From Asticcacaulis sp. UBA2476 (GTDB taxonomy: Bacteria; Pseudomonadota; Alphaproteobacteria; Caulobacterales; Caulobacteraceae): a stretch of 64,000 nucleotides of DNA. Positions 1-8,534 of this stretch are shown piece by piece. The notes beneath the pieces were generated by a model that saw only the letters and a list, made by a program, of their open reading frames with translations, was not told the DNA's origin and searched no databases. The position numbers were made by a program, and so were the translations under genes. The stretch spans positions 1-64,000 of the forward strand of contig DDPE01000074.1 in NCBI GenBank assembly GCA_002342035.1, read 5' to 3'. Numbering within the stretch: the stretch's first letter is position 1; the number at the start of each line of letters is the position of its first letter.

Positions 1-2256
1 GTCAATGACCTGCTCGGGCGGATGACGCTGGAAGAAAAGGTCGGTCAGATGATGTGTATCTGGCAGGAAAAGGGCAAGATCCAGACTGACGCCGGTGAGT
101 TTGACGCCAAGAAAGCCACCGAGACCTTCCCCAATGGGATTGGCATGATTGCCCGCCCCAGCGACCGTGTTGGCGTAAAGCCCACCTCCGGTAATGCCGG
201 GGCTGAGGCCGGGGTCGTCAACCGCAACCCGCTGGAAACCGCCACCTATTGTAACGCCGCCCAAAAGTGGGCGATTGAAAAGACCCGTCTGGGCATCCCT
301 TTGTTCCTGCATGAAGAAAGCCTGCACGGCTATGTGGCGCGGGAATCGACCTCGTTTCCGCAGGCCATTGCGTTGGCGTCATCGTTTGATCCCGATCTGG
401 CTCAAAAGATTTTCTCGGTCTGCGCCAAGGAAATGCGCGCACGCGGCACCAATCTGGCGCTGGCACCGGTGGTCGATGTGGCGCGTGAGCCGCGTTGGGG
501 CCGGATTGAAGAAACTTATGGCGAAGACCCCCATGTCTGCGGCGTGATGGGTAAGGCCGCCGTGCTGGGCTTTCAGGGCGAGACCCTGCCGCTGGCTAAG
601 GATAAGGTGTTTGCGACCCTGAAGCACATGACCGGCCACGGCCAGCCGGAAAACGGCACCAATGTCGGGCCGGCCAATATTTCCGAACGCATCCTGCGCG
701 AAGACTTCTTCCCGCCGTTTGAAAAGATCGTCAAGGAAACCAATATCGCCGCGGTTATGCCGTCCTATAACGAAATCGACGGCGTGCCGTCCCATGCCAA
801 TACCTGGCTGCTCGGCACCATCCTGCGCGGTGAATGGGGCTTTAAGGGTGTGCTGGTGTCGGATTACTTTGCCGTTCGCGAAATGGTCACCCGTCACAAG
901 CTGGTGCCCAACGACATGGAGGCTGCTTTCAAGGCCGTGAAGGCTGGTGTCGATATAGAAACCCCCGATACCCAGACCTATCCGAACGTCATTCAGTTGG
1001 TGAAAGAGGGTCGTATCTCTCAGGCGGAGATCGACACGATTGTTGCGCGTATCCTGATGCTCAAGTTCCAGGGGGGGCTGTTCGAAGCGCCTTATGTTGA
1101 TGCCAAGCAAGCCGCCAAACTGACGGCGACGCCGGAAGCCATCGCTCTGGCGCGGGAAGCGGCGGTTAAGTCGGCGGTGCTGCTCAAGAACGATAAGGGA
1201 CTGCTGCCACTCGATGCCAAGAAGGTCGGTAAGGTGCTGGTGCTTGGCACCCACGCCCGCGACACGCCGATTGGTGGCTATTCCGAAATCCCGCGTCATG
1301 TGGTGTCGGTGCTGGAAGGCTTGCAGGCCGAAGGCAAAAAGCAGGGCTTTGAGGTCGCCTATTCTGAGGCCGTCCGCATTACCGAAAAGCGCGAATGGTC
1401 TGCCGATGAGGTCAAGTTCATTGATCCCGCCGTCAATGCCAAGCTGATTGCCGAAGCCGTTGAGGCGGCGAAATCAGCCGACACCATCATCATGGTGCTG
1501 GGTGACAATGAGCAAACCTCACGCGAGGCCTGGGCCGACAACCATCTGGGCGATCGTTCCAGCCTCGACCTGATGGGTCAGCAGAACGATCTGGCCAAGG
1601 CGATCTTTGATCTCAATAAGCCGACCGTGGTCTTCCTGCTCAATGGCCGTCCGCTGTCGATCAACCTGCTTCAGGAACGCGCTGACGCTATTATCGAAGG
1701 CTGGTATCTGGGGCAGGAAACCGGCCATGCCGCCGCTGATCTGTTGTTCGGTCGCGCCAATCCGGGCGGCAAGCTGCCGGTCACGTTTGCGCGTCACGCC
1801 GGTCAACTTCCCATTTATTACAATCACAAACCGACCGCCCGCCGCGGTTTCCTCGATGACACCACAAAGCCGCTCTATCCGTTCGGCTTTGGCCTCAGCT
1901 ACACGACGTTTGATATCTCCGAGCCGCGTCTGGCCAAGGCGACCATTGGCACCAACGACAGCGTCAAGGTCGATATCGACGTCACGAATACCGGCAACCG
2001 CAAAGGCGATGAGGTCGTGCAACTTTATATCCGCGACGATTTCTCCTCGATCACCCGTCCGGTGCTGGAGCTTAAGCACTTTAAGCGCGTGACGCTGGAG
2101 CCCGGCGCCAAGACGACCGTAAGCTTTGAGATCACCACCCATGATCTTGAGTTCTATAATATGGAGATGAAGCGGGTGGTTGAACTCGGCACCTTCACCA
2201 TCATGGCCGGCCCCAACAGTGTCGATCTCAAGAAAACGACCCTGACGGTGGCGTAA
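1..2256 (+). CDS. GH3 family beta-glucosidase/beta-xylosidase (5' partial)
   Basis: Family 3 glycoside hydrolase, probably an exo-acting beta-glucosidase or beta-xylosidase that trims plant oligosaccharides. The frame is open to the first base, so the true start and any signal peptide lie upstream. The first ATG (base 22) is internal: the residues before it, VNDLLGR, already belong to the conserved MTLEEKVGQ opening of the family. The TIM-barrel domain holds KHMTGHG (about base 622) and the nucleophile Asp in GFKGVLVSDYFA (codon 862-864). An alpha/beta sandwich domain follows, then a C-terminal fibronectin-III-like domain starting near EVVQLYIRD (base 2011). The neighbours downstream (SGNH esterase, GH115 glucuronidase) favour a role in glucuronoxylan breakdown, so beta-xylosidase activity is plausible. 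The substrate cannot be fixed from sequence alone. Family assignment is firm; specificity is inference. Confidence 0.93.
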   Translation, partial: VNDLLGRMTLEEKVGQMMCIWQEKGKIQTDAGEFDAKKATETFPNGIGMIARPSDRVGVKPTSGNAGAEAGVVNRNPLETATYCNAAQKWAIEKTRLGIPLFLHEESLHGYVARESTSFPQAIALASSFDPDLAQKIFSVCAKEMRARGTNLALAPVVDVAREPRWGRIEETYGEDPHVCGVMGKAAVLGFQGETLPLAKDKVFATLKHMTGHGQPENGTNVGPANISERILREDFFPPFEKIVKETNIAAVMPSYNEIDGVPSHANTWLLGTILRGEWGFKGVLVSDYFAVREMVTRHKLVPNDMEAAFKAVKAGVDIETPDTQTYPNVIQLVKEGRISQAEIDTIVARILMLKFQGGLFEAPYVDAKQAAKLTATPEAIALAREAAVKSAVLLKNDKGLLPLDAKKVGKVLVLGTHARDTPIGGYSEIPRHVVSVLEGLQAEGKKQGFEVAYSEAVRITEKREWSADEVKFIDPAVNAKLIAEAVEAAKSADTIIMVLGDNEQTSREAWADNHLGDRSSLDLMGQQNDLAKAIFDLNKPTVVFLLNGRPLSINLLQERADAIIEGWYLGQETGHAAADLLFGRANPGGKLPVTFARHAGQLPIYYNHKPTARRGFLDDTTKPLYPFGFGLSYTTFDISEPRLAKATIGTNDSVKVDIDVTNTGNRKGDEVVQLYIRDDFSSITRPVLELKHFKRVTLEPGAKTTVSFEITTHDLEFYNMEMKRVVELGTFTIMAGPNSVDLKKTTLTVA

Positions 2257-2264
2257 CCCCCTTA

Positions 2265-2308
2265 AGGCGGGCAGGTTCTGTACAAACCTGCCCGCCTGCG
2301 CTTATTTG
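2265..2308 (+). terminator. Intrinsic terminator after GH3
   Basis: A 13-bp perfect stem (2265-2277 paired with 2285-2297) with a 7-base loop lies 9 bases after the GH3 stop. The following bases are T-rich (TTATTTGTTT) rather than a pure T run, so termination may be incomplete. It separates the GH3 gene from the SGNH/cupin/GH115 group. Confidence 0.7.
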
Positions 2309-2365
2309 TTTATCCGTGTGCGTGGAAACGCAAGCGGATGATCACTGTTGGGGGAGGGTTTTACT

Positions 2366-3181
2366 ATGACCACACTGAAACGACGCGGCCTGTTGGCCGG
2401 ATTGGTGACCGGAGGGGCGGCTATCGGCAGCACAGCAATGGCGCAATCCATTGCCACACCGCAAACCCATACGCCGCAACCGCCGGTGACCGATCTGACG
2501 GTACCTGAGCCTGCCCGTGCGCGGATGCCGGTTGCGATATGTAAGCCAGCCACCGACTGGCCTAACCTTGGCCGGTATCGTCCTGCCAATCTGGTCAGCG
2601 GTGCCTTGCCTGCGTCTCAGCGTCGGGTCGTGTTTATGGGTGATTCCCTGACCGATAACTGGGCCGCGCGTGGCTATCAGCCAGAGTTTTTCTTGCCCAA
2701 TGGCTTTGTCGGACGCGGCATTGGCGGGCAGACGACGGCCCAGATGCTGGTGCGCTTCTGGCCCGATGTAGTGGCGTTGAAACCCAAGGTCGTGCACATT
2801 CTGGCCGGTACCAACGATATCGCGGAAAATGACGGGCTTTATGATCCGATGGCGACAACCGGCAACATCAGCGCCATGTGTTCGATCGCCAAAGCCAATG
2901 GCATCAAGGTTGTAATCGCCTCCGTCCTGCCCGCCACTGAGTTTCCGTGGCGCAAGGGCGTCGGCAATCCGACCGATAAAATCCTCAAACTCAATAGCTG
3001 GCTTAAGGACTATGCCGCCTCACAACGGTTTGGCTATGTTGATTATTGGCCGGTGCTCAACAATGGTCAAAATGGCTTTAAATCTGACCTGGCGCTGGAC
3101 GGTGTTCACCCCAACCGCGCCGGATACCTGACGATGGCGCCGGTCGCTATGGCGTTGATAAATAAGGCATTGAAAGCGTGA
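2366..3181 (+). CDS. Secreted SGNH/GDSL hydrolase (acetylesterase-like)
   Basis: SGNH-fold esterase of 271 residues, probably a carbohydrate acetylesterase exported to the periplasm. Catalytic blocks are visible: the serine in FMGDSLTDNW, the Gly in GRGIGG, the Asn in AGTNDI, and the Asp/His pair in DGVHPN near the C-terminus. The N-terminus TTLKRRGLLAGLVTG with a following hydrophobic stretch and AMA looks like a twin-arginine signal peptide. The ATG at 2366 is chosen over an in-frame TTG at 2348 because a strong GGGGGAGGG ribosome site sits at 2351-2359. Its stop overlaps the next gene as GTGA, indicating translational coupling to the cupin protein. With GH115 downstream, a role in removing acetyl groups from xylan is a reasonable inference, but GDSL enzymes have broad substrates. 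Confidence 0.88.
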   Translation: MTTLKRRGLLAGLVTGGAAIGSTAMAQSIATPQTHTPQPPVTDLTVPEPARARMPVAICKPATDWPNLGRYRPANLVSGALPASQRRVVFMGDSLTDNWAARGYQPEFFLPNGFVGRGIGGQTTAQMLVRFWPDVVALKPKVVHILAGTNDIAENDGLYDPMATTGNISAMCSIAKANGIKVVIASVLPATEFPWRKGVGNPTDKILKLNSWLKDYAASQRFGYVDYWPVLNNGQNGFKSDLALDGVHPNRAGYLTMAPVAMALINKALKA

Positions 3182-4191
3182 TTGAAACCCGTACCCGCGT
3201 ATATGAAAATGTGACGTTTGAGATGTTGTCGCAAGAGATCGTGCCCGCCAACCGCCCGGCCGTTATGCGCGGGCTGGTCAAGGACTGGCCGGCGGTTCAG
3301 GCCGCGCTGGCGGGCGATGAAGCGGTGGTTGGTTACCTGAAAAGCTTCGACATCGGCTATGCGGCTGAAACCCTGACCGGTGACCCCCTGATCAAGGGCG
3401 CGTTTTTCTACAGCGACGATTTGAAAGGGCTGAACTTCGATAAGGCGCGTCTGCCGATTCCGGCTACGCTTGATCGGATACTGAGCCTGCGCGGTGAGGA
3501 TAGCCCGCCGTCCGTATATATCCAGTCCGTGCCGATACCCGATTGCTTGCCGCAGTTCGTCGGCGATAACCACATCTCTTTTATCCCAAAGGAAATTCAG
3601 CCGCGTATCTGGATCGGTAATCCGCTGCGGGTGCAGACCCATTATGACCTGTCCAACAATGTGGCGGCACTGGTGGCCGGTAAGCGGCGCTTTACGCTGT
3701 TTCCGCCGGAGCAACTGGCCAATCTCTATGTCGGGCCGTTTGACTTTACCCTGGCAGGGCCGCCGGTCAGCATGGTGTCGCTGGAAGACCCTGATTTTAC
3801 GCGCTATCCCCGCTTTGCCGAGGCACTGAAGGCCGCCGAAGTTGCCGATCTGGAACCGGGGGATGCGCTCTACATTCCCTATTTTTGGTGGCACCACGTT
3901 CAGTCGCAGGCGCCGTTCAATATTCTGGTCAATTACTGGTGGAAGGACGGGGCGCCCAATATGGGTTCACCCTATGACGCGCTGCTGCACGCCGCCCTGT
4001 CGATACGGGACATGCCGGATAACCAGAAGCAGGCGTGGAAGGCGATGTTCGATTACTACATTTTTGGCTCGCACGGCGATCCGGTCGCCCACCTGCCGCT
4101 CCACATGAAAGGGCCGCTGGGGGCCGTGCCGCCGCACGCTAAGCCTCAGCTTTTTCAAAAGCTTATCCGCAACATAGCGGGTAAATTATAA
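3178..4191 (+). CDS. Cupin-like/JmjC-like domain protein
   Basis: A 337-residue cytoplasmic protein (no signal peptide seen) of the cupin_8/JmjC-like group, which resembles Fe(II)/2-oxoglutarate hydroxylases such as FIH. The putative metal-binding residues are His155 and Asp157 in THYDLSN and His239 or His240 in YFWWHHV; the typical FTLFPPEQ and LEPGDALYIP strand motifs flank them. It starts with GTG overlapping the TGA of the SGNH esterase (GTGA), so the two are co-translated, and it lies 24 bases before GH115. As I recall, such proteins are common in Caulobacterales next to TonB-receptor and polysaccharide loci, but their substrate is unknown. Hydroxylase activity is inference. Confidence 0.82.
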   Translation: MIETRTRVYENVTFEMLSQEIVPANRPAVMRGLVKDWPAVQAALAGDEAVVGYLKSFDIGYAAETLTGDPLIKGAFFYSDDLKGLNFDKARLPIPATLDRILSLRGEDSPPSVYIQSVPIPDCLPQFVGDNHISFIPKEIQPRIWIGNPLRVQTHYDLSNNVAALVAGKRRFTLFPPEQLANLYVGPFDFTLAGPPVSMVSLEDPDFTRYPRFAEALKAAEVADLEPGDALYIPYFWWHHVQSQAPFNILVNYWWKDGAPNMGSPYDALLHAALSIRDMPDNQKQAWKAMFDYYIFGSHGDPVAHLPLHMKGPLGAVPPHAKPQLFQKLIRNIAGKL

Positions 4192-4215
4192 AAAGACGCA
4201 ACAGGGAAAATGCCA

Positions 4216-6807
4216 ATGAAGATCGCTGTGATATCCTTGGGACTGATGCTGTTACCGGTAACGGCTCTGGCATGCGAAGCGCCGGTGAGCGTGTGCGAGC
4301 AGAGCGCAAAGGGCAGTTTCAATCTGATACGCCGCGGACACCCCGTCGCCGTCTATGTTGATTCCGGGGCTGATAGCGCGGTGCGCCATGCGGCGGATGA
4401 TTTTAAAGCCGACCTTGAACGGGTCGGGGGCAAACCGGCGACGTTGATGGGTGACATATCCACCGTCAAAGGGCCGGTAGTGATTATCGGCGTTATCGGT
4501 CAAAGCCCGGTCATCGATAGGCTGATTGCCGACAAAAAAATCAATGTTGATAATGTGCGTGGCCAGTGGGAAGCCTATACACAAACGGTGGTTGATAATC
4601 CTGTGCCGGGTGTCAAACAGGCACTGGTGATTGCGGGGTCTGACCGGCGCGGGGCGATCTTTGGCACATACGATCTGTCGGCCAAAATCGGCGTATCTCC
4701 CTGGTACTGGTGGGCTGATGTGCCCGTGGCGCAAAAGTCTGAGGTCTATGTGACGGCGGGCGCGGTGCATGATCAGCCCAAGGTTAAGTACCGCGGCTTT
4801 TTCATCAATGACGAAGAACCGGCCTTTGGCAACTGGGCGCGCGAAAAGTTCGGTGGCATCAATGCAAAGCTTTACGAGCATGTCTTTGAGCTGAATCTGC
4901 GCCTGAAAGGCAATTATCTGTGGCCGGCCATGTGGGGTAAGGCGTTCAACGACGACGACCCGCACAACACTCAGCTTGCCGATGAGATGGGGGTAATTAT
5001 CGGCACCTCCCACCATGAGCCCATGGCGCGCGCTCACGATGAATGGCACCGCAATAAAGACAAGGGCGTCACCGGCGGTAAGTGGGATTACACCGCCAAT
5101 GCCGGGAACCTCCGCACGTTTTGGCGGGGCGGGATTGAGCGAATTCAGCGCGAAGACGGAAGCTTACGCGACAATATCATCACTCTGGGTATGCGTGGCG
5201 ACGGCGATGAGGCCATGACCGAAGGCACAGCCACGCAACTGCTGGAAACCATTGTCGCCGATCAGCGCAAAATCATCGCCGAGGTCACCGGCAAACCGGC
5301 CTCGGAAACCCCGCAGGTCTGGGCGCTGTATAAGGAAGTGCAGGACTATTACGATCAGGGCATGACCGTGCCGGACGATGTCATCCTGCTGTTTGCCGAT
5401 GATAACTGGGGGCAAATACGGCGGTTGACGACCAAAGATAAAAACCGCGCTGGCGGTTATGGCGTCTATTATCACTTTGATTATGTTGGCGGGCCGCGCA
5501 ATTACAAATGGCTGAACACCAACCAGATCGAAAAGACCTGGCAGCAGATGGATCTGGCCTATGCATCAGGCGCCGATCAACTGTGGATCGTCAATGTCGG
5601 CGACATCAAACCGATGGAGTATCCACTGTCGTTCTTTATGGACATGGCCTGGAACCCGCAGGCCATGACGCCGGAAGCTTTGAAGGCTTATCCCGAACGC
5701 TGGGCCGCCCAGCAGTTTGGAGAAGAGAACGCCAAGGCCATTGGGGAGTTGTTGACCCGCTACAGCCAATACAATGCTCGGCGTAAACCAGAGTTGCTGG
5801 ACGAGAGCACATATCATATCGAAAATTATTACGAAATGGCAGGCGTTACGGCGGCTTATAGAGGTTTGCCGGATAAGGTTTCAGCCATTGAAAAATCGCT
5901 GCCTAAAAAATCCAGAGATGCCTATTTTCAATTAGTGGCTCATCCCATTCTGGCCGCTAATAATCTCTACCGTTTGTACGAAGCCACAGCTTTAAACCAT
6001 TATTACAGTGAGCTGAGTAACCCGAAGGCCAATGTATTTGCGGATGAAGCTGAAGACGCTTTTAAAAGTGATCAGTGGATAGCAGATCACTATCACAAAC
6101 TGGCTAACGGCAAGTGGAACCATATGATGTCGCAAACTCATATTGGTTATACGAATTGGCAGCAACCTGAAAAAAATATCCTTCCTAAACTGTACCGTGT
6201 CGATGCCAAGGCCAAGGCTGTTTCTAAAGGGTATGGAGATAGTGTTTTGTTTGAAGATTGGGCGCCTACACCCTATTCAGGCCAGCCCTTCATCGAAGAG
6301 AACGGCTACGTCTCGATCGAGGCCGAGCATTTCGCCCGCAAGGTCGACGGCACCTCTGTTAAATGGACAGTGATTCCGCATTTGGGGCGTGCTTTGTCGT
6401 CGGTGATCGCCATGCCTCAGAATACCGCGCCATCTGATCCTAAAAAGGGGATGCGCCTCGAATACGATCTGACCTTGACCAAGGATGCCGATGCGCAATT
6501 GCATGTATATTTGTCACCGACGCTGGATACGCGCGGGCGGGGCGGCCTGAAGTTTGGCGTCTCCATCGATGACGGGCCGGTCTTAGTGCAGACATATAAT
6601 CTGATCCCCGATCAGCCGGACTGGAATAAAGCCGTGTCTGACAATGCCCATGTCGTCAAGCTGCCGCTGAAAGGGCTCAAGGCCGGGACGCACACGCTGA
6701 AATTCTGGCGCATCGATGCCAATGTCGTGTTGCAAAAGGTGGTGCTGGATACCGGTGGTTTGAGGCCGTCCTATCTGGGGCCGCCGGAAAGCCCTGTGGC
6801 TCCATAA
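4216..6807 (+). CDS. GH115 xylan alpha-1,2-glucuronidase
   Basis: Family 115 glycoside hydrolase (863 residues), expected to release (4-O-methyl)glucuronic acid from glucuronoxylan outside the cytoplasm. Diagnostic stretches are KYRGFFINDEEPAFGNWARE, LRLKGNYLWPAMWGKAF and GTSHHEPMARAHDEW; a C-terminal beta-sandwich domain typical of GH115 starts near FIEENGYVSIEAEHF. A Sec signal peptide ends at about TALACEA. Two ATGs compete: 4210 has the AGGGA site only 2 bases away, whereas 4216 has it at 8 bases, so 4216 is preferred. Bases about 5820-6180 are conspicuously A+T-rich compared with both sides, although the frame continues without interruption. It is the last gene of the SGNH-cupin-GH115 group. 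Confidence 0.93.
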   Translation: MKIAVISLGLMLLPVTALACEAPVSVCEQSAKGSFNLIRRGHPVAVYVDSGADSAVRHAADDFKADLERVGGKPATLMGDISTVKGPVVIIGVIGQSPVIDRLIADKKINVDNVRGQWEAYTQTVVDNPVPGVKQALVIAGSDRRGAIFGTYDLSAKIGVSPWYWWADVPVAQKSEVYVTAGAVHDQPKVKYRGFFINDEEPAFGNWAREKFGGINAKLYEHVFELNLRLKGNYLWPAMWGKAFNDDDPHNTQLADEMGVIIGTSHHEPMARAHDEWHRNKDKGVTGGKWDYTANAGNLRTFWRGGIERIQREDGSLRDNIITLGMRGDGDEAMTEGTATQLLETIVADQRKIIAEVTGKPASETPQVWALYKEVQDYYDQGMTVPDDVILLFADDNWGQIRRLTTKDKNRAGGYGVYYHFDYVGGPRNYKWLNTNQIEKTWQQMDLAYASGADQLWIVNVGDIKPMEYPLSFFMDMAWNPQAMTPEALKAYPERWAAQQFGEENAKAIGELLTRYSQYNARRKPELLDESTYHIENYYEMAGVTAAYRGLPDKVSAIEKSLPKKSRDAYFQLVAHPILAANNLYRLYEATALNHYYSELSNPKANVFADEAEDAFKSDQWIADHYHKLANGKWNHMMSQTHIGYTNWQQPEKNILPKLYRVDAKAKAVSKGYGDSVLFEDWAPTPYSGQPFIEENGYVSIEAEHFARKVDGTSVKWTVIPHLGRALSSVIAMPQNTAPSDPKKGMRLEYDLTLTKDADAQLHVYLSPTLDTRGRGGLKFGVSIDDGPVLVQTYNLIPDQPDWNKAVSDNAHVVKLPLKGLKAGTHTLKFWRIDANVVLQKVVLDTGGLRPSYLGPPESPVAP

Positions 6808-6906
6808 TTGTCAGACAATTGTTGCGTTGTGTAGTCGGAAGTGATGCCATGCTTCCGGCTGAACAAGGTTATATCCGGGATCAAGAGCCTAACCATAAGG
6901 TCAGCG

Positions 6907-8196
6907 ATGCCAAGCCCAATGCTAACCGATGATCATCCGTTGCGTCAGCCCTTAAGTGATCTGATGCACGAACGTGAAATCCCCGTCACGCGCGCACCCG
7001 TGACGCTTCGGTCGTGGGTCTATCTGGTGCCGCCGTCTGATCGCGCCGATGAAACCGCTTGGGTTAATGCGCTCGATGCCGACGGTTCGGGAGCGGCGGA
7101 ACGCTGGCGGCTGGTGGCGACAGATGACACCGGCGGGGCGATGTGGGAGCGCCACGGCGAGTTTTCGACCTGGCTCAAATTCAGCCACGACACGCCCAAA
7201 GCCTATGGCCGTTCCAATCTGGGTTTCGATGCCATTGTCGCGTCCGATTTCGCATGGCTTGAGGGGGCGGCCGGTGAGGTGTTCCGCAGCGTCGAAATCG
7301 CGGTCCTGCCCCATGCGCCCAAGCCCGAACATCTGGGTCAATTCATCGGCTTGCAGCAGGCCGTGTGCTGCGATGTCTTCGGCGGGGCGGCCCGTATCTG
7401 GAGCGATTTCAGGTTGCACCCGAAAGCGGGCGAACCGGGTGCCGGACGCATCTATGTGCAGGATAAGGGCCTGAAAAACGACGAATTGTCGCGTTTGCTG
7501 CAAACCCTTCTGGAGATCGGCAATTACCGCAAACTGGCGCTGTTGGGCTTTCCGGTGGCCCGCGTTTTGTTTGCGTGGTTGCCGGAAGCTGAGGCACGGC
7601 TGGCGCGCATTACCGCCGACATGGCCGGTGATCAGCCGTCGCGTGCCGATATTCTGGATCAGCTTCTGGCCCTGTCGGCGGAGGTTGAAACCCGCGTCAA
7701 TGAGGTGCGCTTCCGGCAAGGGGCGACCGAAGCCTATTACCGCCTGACCATGGACCGGCTCAGTGCCCTGCGCGAACAGCGCGCCCCCGGCTATTCAACC
7801 ATGCAGGAATTTATCGAACGCCGCCTGACGCCGGCCATGCGTACCTGTGAGGCGGCGTTCCGGCGGCTGGATGACCTGTCGACGCGTATCGCCCGCGCCT
7901 CTGACCTGTTGCGCGCCAAGATTAGCATCAGTCTTGACCTGCAAAATCAGGATCTGCTCAAGAGCATGAACCTGAGATCGGCCTTGCAGATCAAGATGCA
8001 GGGGCTGGTCGAGGGCTTATCCGTTTTTGCCGTCAGCTATTATATTTTCCATCTGGTCAAATACCTGCTGGAGCCGGTGGTGGGGCATGGCCTGCAGGCG
8101 GCGTGGCTGAATGCGGGGATCATTGTGGTCATTCTGGCGCTGGCCTGGGGCTTCATCTATCACAAAAAGAAGGCCATTTCGCACGATGACCTTTGA
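6907..8196 (+). CDS. DUF3422 family membrane-anchored protein
   Basis: Protein of 429 residues with the DUF3422 signature: an N-terminal DDHPLRQPLSDLMHERE motif, a soluble body of about 360 residues including WLKFSHDT and a long helical part, then two C-terminal transmembrane helices (near VEGLSVFAVSYYIFHLV and WLNAGIIVVILALAWGF) and a basic tail. Its biochemical function is not known. The start at 6907 is chosen because AAGG lies 6 bases upstream and the HPLR motif follows directly; an extension back to GTG 6841 would add 22 residues with no family resemblance. It is monocistronic or paired with the small gene that follows. Confidence 0.85.
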   Translation: MPSPMLTDDHPLRQPLSDLMHEREIPVTRAPVTLRSWVYLVPPSDRADETAWVNALDADGSGAAERWRLVATDDTGGAMWERHGEFSTWLKFSHDTPKAYGRSNLGFDAIVASDFAWLEGAAGEVFRSVEIAVLPHAPKPEHLGQFIGLQQAVCCDVFGGAARIWSDFRLHPKAGEPGAGRIYVQDKGLKNDELSRLLQTLLEIGNYRKLALLGFPVARVLFAWLPEAEARLARITADMAGDQPSRADILDQLLALSAEVETRVNEVRFRQGATEAYYRLTMDRLSALREQRAPGYSTMQEFIERRLTPAMRTCEAAFRRLDDLSTRIARASDLLRAKISISLDLQNQDLLKSMNLRSALQIKMQGLVEGLSVFAVSYYIFHLVKYLLEPVVGHGLQAAWLNAGIIVVILALAWGFIYHKKKAISHDDL

Positions 8197-8249
8197 AATC
8201 TGAGCAAGCTGCGTTATGAGCGGCATCTTAAATATTGACGGAGCCCTTT

Positions 8250-8480
8250 ATGACCGACTTGAGCCTGAACGACGCGATCGAGAACATCTATACCTCGCTG
8301 ATCGCTGACAATGCGGGACTGGAAGAGCATATCGTGGCGTTGAAGGCCGCCATGGCCCGCGAAGGCGTTAAGGAAGCGACCTTTGAACCCGTCCGTCTGG
8401 CGCAAAACAACCGTCAAGGCCGTAAGCTGATGCAGGCGTTCTTCAAAAAGCGCGGTGTTACGGTTGTGTTTGCGGCCTAA
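8250..8480 (+). CDS. Small conserved-looking protein, function unknown
   Basis: I do not recognise this 76-residue protein. It begins MTDLSLNDAIENIYTSLIA, is predicted mostly helical with a basic C-terminal part (QGRKLMQAFFKKRG), and has no signal peptide or membrane segment. ATG 8250 has ACGGAG 6 bases upstream. It follows DUF3422 by 53 bases and ends at a palindromic repeat. Codon use resembles its neighbours, which supports real coding. Confidence 0.65.
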   Translation: MTDLSLNDAIENIYTSLIADNAGLEEHIVALKAAMAREGVKEATFEPVRLAQNNRQGRKLMQAFFKKRGVTVVFAA

Positions 8481-8524
8481 GCGCATCCCAAAAAGTGTAA
8501 GGCGGTTTTTGGAATTAGATGCGC
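8481..8524. repeat. Alphaproteobacterial intergenic palindromic repeat
   Basis: Nested palindrome: outer arms GCGCATC (8481-8487) and GATGCGC (8518-8524), inner arms CCAAAAA (8488-8494) and TTTTTGG (8506-8512). It begins directly after a stop codon between convergent genes and could act as a bidirectional terminator. Its layout resembles the repeat at 13507-13545 and elements scattered through many Caulobacterales and Rhizobiales genomes (recollection, not searched). Confidence 0.7.
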
Positions 8525-8534
8525 GACAAAAAAG

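Noticed and set aside
379..1299. Long antisense open frame inside the GH3 gene
   Set aside because: It lies opposite a clear GH3 gene, has no recognisable motif and arises from the G+C-rich third codon positions.
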